In this document: positions 6,622 to 9,901 of the stretch, piece by piece
Position numbering within the stretch: position 1 is the first letter of the stretch
How the letters are laid out: each line of letters opens with the position of its first letter
Assembly: GCA_019594305.1 (NCBI GenBank)
Contig: JAFDTZ010000083.1
Coordinates: 1 to 9,901 of the forward strand
Length of the DNA: 9,901 nt
Direction: 5' to 3'
Source: Thermoplasmata archaeon
GTDB taxonomy: Archaea; Thermoplasmatota; Thermoplasmata; Halarchaeoplasmatales; Halarchaeoplasmataceae
The notes under the pieces: model-generated
The model's database searches: none
The model's input: the letters and a program-made list of their open reading frames with translations, nothing else
What the model was told of the DNA's origin: nothing
Position numbers and translations under genes: made by a program

Positions 6622-7739
6622 ACAGTTTTTTAACGGTAGTAAAAAAAAGGATGGTAAAGTCCAACGGGACTTCAAAGCATTCGGACACACTCTCAGAATA
6701 CGATAGATACACTGCCAAAAAAGTATCATTCATCGTCCTTTGCTCGGTCCTCGTTATGCTTACGGCCATGATAGCCCTGACCCAGGGTTCTTACGGCCTT
6801 AGTTTAAAGGAGGTCTTTTTGGCACTGATAGGACGTGGCACCAGGGTAACGCATACGGTTGTCTGGAATATCAGGATGGTACGTATACTTTCGGCCATCT
6901 TCGCCGGTATCGGTTTGGCGGTTTCGGGGATGATAATGCAAAATATACTGCGGAATCCCCTGGCCTCGCCGTCGACCTTGGGTGTGTCTCACGCTGCCTC
7001 CTTCGGTGCCGCATTCGCCATAGTTGCATTTGGCTCAGGAAGAATAAGCAGCCACGGCGGCAGCGCGGTAACCTTCACAATACCGTACATGATCGCATTG
7101 TGTGCCTTCGGTTTCTCAATGATATCTACCGGTGTCACCATACTTCTAACCCGGTTCAAGGGTGCCTCCCCGGAAACACTGGTTCTTGCTGGAGTTGCCA
7201 TGGGCTCCTTGTTTACCGCAGGAGTCACATCACTGAGATATTTTGCACAAGATGAGGTGCAGCTTTCGGCGATAATATTCTGGACCTTCGGAGACCTGGG
7301 AAGAACGGGCTGGACCACGGCAGCGATAATCGGCGTCGGAGCCGTAGCCGCCTCCGTTTATTTTTTCATGAATCGTTGGAAATACAACGCCATGAACGGT
7401 GGTGAGAACGTTGCACGCACCCTTGGTATAAATACCGAGAGGATCAGGATCACAGGTCTTATAGTGGCATCCATGATAACCGCACTGGTGGTTTCCTTCG
7501 TAGGGATAATCGGTTTCGTGGGGCTGGTCGTCCCTCATATGGCTCGCAAGGTTATAGGCAATGATGCACGGTTCCTGATTCCAGCGTCATGTTTCGTCGG
7601 TGCCCTTTTACTTCTGGTATCGGATACGGTAGCAAGAACGCTGATCTCGCCCATAGTACTTCCCGTAGGCATTTTAACATCCTTCCTGGGGGCACCCATG
7701 TTCATATACCTGATACTCAAAGGGAGGCATAATTGGTGA
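6618..7739 (+). CDS. FecCD/BtuC-type ABC transporter permease
   Basis: This is the membrane subunit of the importer, at 373 residues with multiple hydrophobic segments from about residue 36 to the C-terminus. Family marks are the segment GLAVSGMIMQNILRNPLASP (99-118) with LGVSHAASFGA after it, the cytoplasmic coupling region VGIIGFVGLVVPHMAR (295-310) that contacts the ATPase, and the C-terminal SDTVART then LPVGILTSFLGAPMFIYLI. The first 35 or so residues are hydrophilic and charged, longer than in many homologues; an internal ATG (residue 12) would shorten this. The ATG at 6618 overlaps the preceding stop by 4 bases, which supports it as the start. The permease forms a homodimer in the family and works with the binding protein and ATPase on either side of it. 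Confidence 0.93.
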   Translation: MNSFLTVVKKRMVKSNGTSKHSDTLSEYDRYTAKKVSFIVLCSVLVMLTAMIALTQGSYGLSLKEVFLALIGRGTRVTHTVVWNIRMVRILSAIFAGIGLAVSGMIMQNILRNPLASPSTLGVSHAASFGAAFAIVAFGSGRISSHGGSAVTFTIPYMIALCAFGFSMISTGVTILLTRFKGASPETLVLAGVAMGSLFTAGVTSLRYFAQDEVQLSAIIFWTFGDLGRTGWTTAAIIGVGAVAASVYFFMNRWKYNAMNGGENVARTLGINTERIRITGLIVASMITALVVSFVGIIGFVGLVVPHMARKVIGNDARFLIPASCFVGALLLLVSDTVARTLISPIVLPVGILTSFLGAPMFIYLILKGRHNW

Positions 7740-8527
7740 GTTTAATTAGCATAAAGGATATGTCCTTCTCCTACGGCAAGATAGATGCCCTCAGAAGCGT
7801 TTCACTATCCTTTCATAAGGGTGATCTGGTTGGTATAATCGGAGCCAACGGCTCCGGTAAAAGTACGTTGATCAAGTGCTTATGTGGTCTGCTGGACGTA
7901 CATAACGGACATGTAGCGTTGGATGGAAGGAACCTATCTTCAATACCAAAAAGAGAACTCGCCACCCTGATGGGATACGTCCCTCAGATACAGGAAAGAA
8001 CCACACCTAGTACTGTTTTCGACACAGTACTAATGGGGAGGATACCTCATCTTACCTGGTCCCCTACCAAAAACGATCTGGAGATAGTAGCAAGGGCCAT
8101 GGATACCATGGAAATAAGCGAGTATTCACTGAGGGATATCCACGAGTTGAGTGGCGGACAGCGGCAGAGGGTGTTCATCGCCAGAGCCATGGCACAGGAA
8201 CCAAAGGTTCTATGCCTTGACGAGCCCACCGGCAATCTCGATATAAAACACCAGTTAGGTTTGATGCGTGCGGTGAAGTGGATAACTCGCGAAAAGGGTG
8301 TGTTAGCGTTGATGACGGTACACGACCTGAACATAGCATCACAGTATTGCGACAGTCTCGTACTACTCAAGGACGGACTGGTCTACAAACAGGGAAAACC
8401 CGAAGTCGTACTAAGCAAGAACAACATAAAAAAGGCCTTTGACATAAACGTGGCCATACACAAACACGGGGAACTCATGCACATAGTTCCCGTGGAAGAT
8501 AGGGATATGGAACTACTGGAAAGCTAA
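7736..8527 (+). CDS. ABC transporter ATP-binding protein (FepC/BtuD-type)
   Basis: This is the cytosolic ATPase that powers the importer. It shows Walker A GANGSGKST (36-44), Q-loop VPQIQ (82-86), the signature LSGGQRQR (138-145), Walker B VLCLDEPT (158-165), D-loop GNLD and the switch His in TVHDLN (about 196). At 263 residues it is normal for COG1120. The GTG at 7736 is chosen because it overlaps the permease stop by 4 bases (GTGA), like the two upstream junctions. GGGAGG at 7722-7727 is a good ribosome-binding site 8 bases away. A TTG at 7733, 5 bases from that site, is the alternative and adds one residue. It is the last gene of the operon; 71 bases separate it from the convergent dehydrogenase. 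Confidence 0.95.
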   Translation: MSLISIKDMSFSYGKIDALRSVSLSFHKGDLVGIIGANGSGKSTLIKCLCGLLDVHNGHVALDGRNLSSIPKRELATLMGYVPQIQERTTPSTVFDTVLMGRIPHLTWSPTKNDLEIVARAMDTMEISEYSLRDIHELSGGQRQRVFIARAMAQEPKVLCLDEPTGNLDIKHQLGLMRAVKWITREKGVLALMTVHDLNIASQYCDSLVLLKDGLVYKQGKPEVVLSKNNIKKAFDINVAIHKHGELMHIVPVEDRDMELLES

Positions 8528-8598
8528 GAAATAACCTCGTTACGCATGCTATCGTCAAATATTGCGATACTTGGGGGAAGATATCCGTGCTTTACATT

Positions 8599-9351
8599 TC
8601 AGTGCAGCGCAGAGCCGCCGTTGACTCCGAGTACTTCACCTACAACATACGAGCCCATATCCGATGCCAGGAAAAGGGCAGCGTTGGCTATATCTTCAGG
8701 GGTACCTATTCGTTTTATCGGTATACTATCAGCCCTTTCCTTACGCTGCTCATCCGTATAACCCGCAATGATATCCGTATCTATAGTGCCCGGAGCGATG
8801 GCGTTCACCGTTATACTTTCCGGGGCCAATTCCAACGCAAGTGCCCTTGTCAACCCTATCAAGGCGGTTTTGCTGGTAACGTAAGCGGTACCGTGGGTAG
8901 AACCTTTGAAGGCCAGCTGTGACGACAGATTGATTATCCTACCACAACTAGATTTTTTCAGATACGGCAAAGCGAACTTACTGAGCATGAAGGCACCTCG
9001 TACGTTCGCCTCCATGGTCCTGTCGTAATCTTCAACGGAGGATTCTTCCAAATCTTTACGTATGTATATACCGGCGTTGTTAACCAGTATATCTATACCG
9101 TCAAAAACATCCACAAATTCATCCACTATCCTACGGGCATCGCTCTCCACACCGATATCTCCTTGAAGTAATGTACCGTCTGAAAGTTTATTGATCTCTT
9201 CAAGCACACACTTTGCGGTCTGTTCGCTTTTGAGATAATTTATACCTATCAGTGCTCCCTCGGAAGCAAATTTCAAAGCTATACCTTTACCGATCCCTCG
9301 AGAAGCACCGGTTACAAGCACCCTTCGTTCTTCAAGCATTCCTTTAGTCAT
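8599..9351 (-). CDS. Short-chain dehydrogenase/reductase, FabG-like
   Basis: This is a classical SDR of 250 residues, NAD(P)(H)-dependent, acting on a carbonyl or alcohol substrate in the cytosol. It has the dinucleotide-binding TGASRGIG (14-21), NNAG (91-94), the active-site Asn115, Ser144 (in NLSSQ) and YxxxK with Tyr157 and Lys161, then APGTIDTDI and the C-terminal VNGGSALH. The second strand ends INYLKS with no acidic residue, which leans to NADP(H). It resembles 3-oxoacyl-ACP reductases, but archaea generally lack type II fatty acid synthesis, so the substrate is unknown. A second in-frame ATG at 9339 (MLEERRVLVTG) lies about 25 bases from the TATA-like TTTTTTAT and could be the leaderless start. 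ATG 9351 is kept as the longer option. Confidence 0.9.
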   Translation of the reverse strand: MTKGMLEERRVLVTGASRGIGKGIALKFASEGALIGINYLKSEQTAKCVLEEINKLSDGTLLQGDIGVESDARRIVDEFVDVFDGIDILVNNAGIYIRKDLEESSVEDYDRTMEANVRGAFMLSKFALPYLKKSSCGRIINLSSQLAFKGSTHGTAYVTSKTALIGLTRALALELAPESITVNAIAPGTIDTDIIAGYTDEQRKERADSIPIKRIGTPEDIANAALFLASDMGSYVVGEVLGVNGGSALH

Positions 9352-9361
9352 ACCATTAGTA

Positions 9362-9369
9362 TAAAAAAA
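9362..9369 (-). promoter_or_regulatory. T7 tract/TATA-like box between the surface protein and SDR genes
   Basis: On the minus strand this reads TTTTTTTA followed by TAC. It lies 22-29 bases past the stop of the surface protein gene and about 25 bases before the SDR ATG at 9339. It could act as a U-tract terminator for the upstream gene and a TATA box for the SDR gene; both roles are inferred. Confidence 0.4.
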
Positions 9370-9390
9370 TAGGTAAAGTGTTTTTCGGCT

Positions 9391-9901
9391 CTACCACGGT
9401 CGACGTCTTTTTCTCTTTTTACGCATAAAGTAGTATACTGCTACAAGACCACCTACAACCGCCAGGCTGATAGGCAAAGCATATCTCATAAGAGAATCAT
9501 CATCACCTATAAAGAAGGATCTCGATATCAACAATTCATCTTTGATAAAAGAGGTCGACTCGATGTATCCGTAATCCACCCATACTTCGAGGGTATGCTC
9601 ACCTGAAGATAGTCCTTCTTTAGACCAGTTAACAGTCAAGCTCTTTGTTTCGTTTGGTCCGAGACTGGGGACCAACTGTGTTCCCTTTAATGTTCCATCT
9701 ACAAATACACCTACGGTAATATTATTGAGTTCGAATTCGGAGGGATTGTTGAGATTGACCTGCACCCTCGCCGGTTTAATTGCTCGTATATTGATGCTAG
9801 ATTCATCATATCGTGTTTCTTCACCGTCTGAACAGAAACCCTTGAAATTTATTGTAAATGAACCGGATCTCACAGCAGTTATTTCAACCTCAAACGTATT
9901 A
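9391..9901 (-). CDS. Membrane-anchored CARDB-type surface protein, C-terminal part (5' truncated by window edge)
   Basis: The frame stays open to the right edge of the window, where it reads NTFEVEITAVRSGSFTIN, so only the last 170 or so residues are present and the apparent start at 9873 is not real. The visible part holds a beta-rich, CARDB-like domain: VQVNLNNPSEFELNNITVGVFVDGTLKGTQ, SLGPNETKSLTVNW and GEHTLEVWVDYG are typical of this adhesion-type fold in archaeal surface proteins. It ends with one transmembrane segment (about YALPISLAVVGGLVAVYYFM) and a strongly basic tail, RKKRKRRRPW. The order implies an extracellular body with a C-terminal membrane anchor and the tail in the cytosol. 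The function is unknown; cell-envelope structure or adhesion is a guess. It lies upstream of the SDR gene on the same strand with about 40 bases between. Confidence 0.75.
   Translation of the reverse strand, partial: NTFEVEITAVRSGSFTINFKGFCSDGEETRYDESSINIRAIKPARVQVNLNNPSEFELNNITVGVFVDGTLKGTQLVPSLGPNETKSLTVNWSKEGLSSGEHTLEVWVDYGYIESTSFIKDELLISRSFFIGDDDSLMRYALPISLAVVGGLVAVYYFMRKKRKRRRPW

Noticed and set aside
8546..8574. Hairpin terminator between the ATPase and SDR genes
   Set aside because: Only a 5-base stem (TATCG/CGATA, loop of 10) with no T tract on either strand; too weak to call.
8587..8922. 111-codon open frame on + opposite the SDR gene
   Set aside because: Antisense to the C-terminal part of a full-length SDR with intact motifs; no family resemblance.
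1..9901. tRNA or rRNA genes, CRISPR arrays, insertion sequences
   Set aside because: No spaced repeat array, transposase-like protein, terminal inverted repeats or tRNA-like cloverleaf was noticed by eye on either strand.

Overview
This window looks archaeal, most likely euryarchaeal. It carries a Hel308-type DNA repair helicase, an archaeal SIS-domain phosphoglucose/phosphomannose isomerase, a PUA-domain RNA-binding protein of the archaeal MCT-1/Tma20-like kind, an MTH1187-family thiamine-binding protein and an FmdE-family protein. Several genes have an archaeal TATA box about 25 bases before the start codon, which implies leaderless mRNAs. A Thermoplasmata-type lineage fits, but that is inference from gene content, and the species cannot be read from the window. 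G+C is moderate and isoleucine is often encoded by ATA.

Layout, left to right. (1) A small two-helix membrane protein with an incomplete zinc ribbon, open at the left edge. (2) The bifunctional sugar-phosphate isomerase on +, meeting the PUA gene on - tail to tail with no bases between. (3) An 80-base divergent promoter region, then hel308 on +, meeting the MTH1187-family gene on - tail to tail with 3 bases between. (4) A divergent intergenic region of about 280 bases (4597-4879), rich in repeats and with an operator-like imperfect palindrome. (5) A tight four-gene + operon: FmdE-family protein, lipoprotein substrate-binding protein, FecCD-type permease and ATPase, each junction overlapping by 4 bases. 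(6) A - strand block: a FabG-like short-chain dehydrogenase and, upstream of it, the C-terminal part of a CARDB-type, membrane-anchored surface protein that runs off the right edge.

Housekeeping functions (sugar phosphate metabolism, RNA binding, replication/repair) fill the left half. The right half is led by a metal or metal-cofactor uptake operon. Its most interesting feature is the translational coupling of an FmdE-family zinc-ribbon protein, a family named for the molybdenum/tungsten formylmethanofuran dehydrogenase operon, to a BtuFCD/FecBCD-type importer of unknown substrate. The region between this operon and the thiamine-binding gene has the best candidate regulatory structure. No RNA genes, CRISPR arrays, insertion sequences or clear phage genes were seen.
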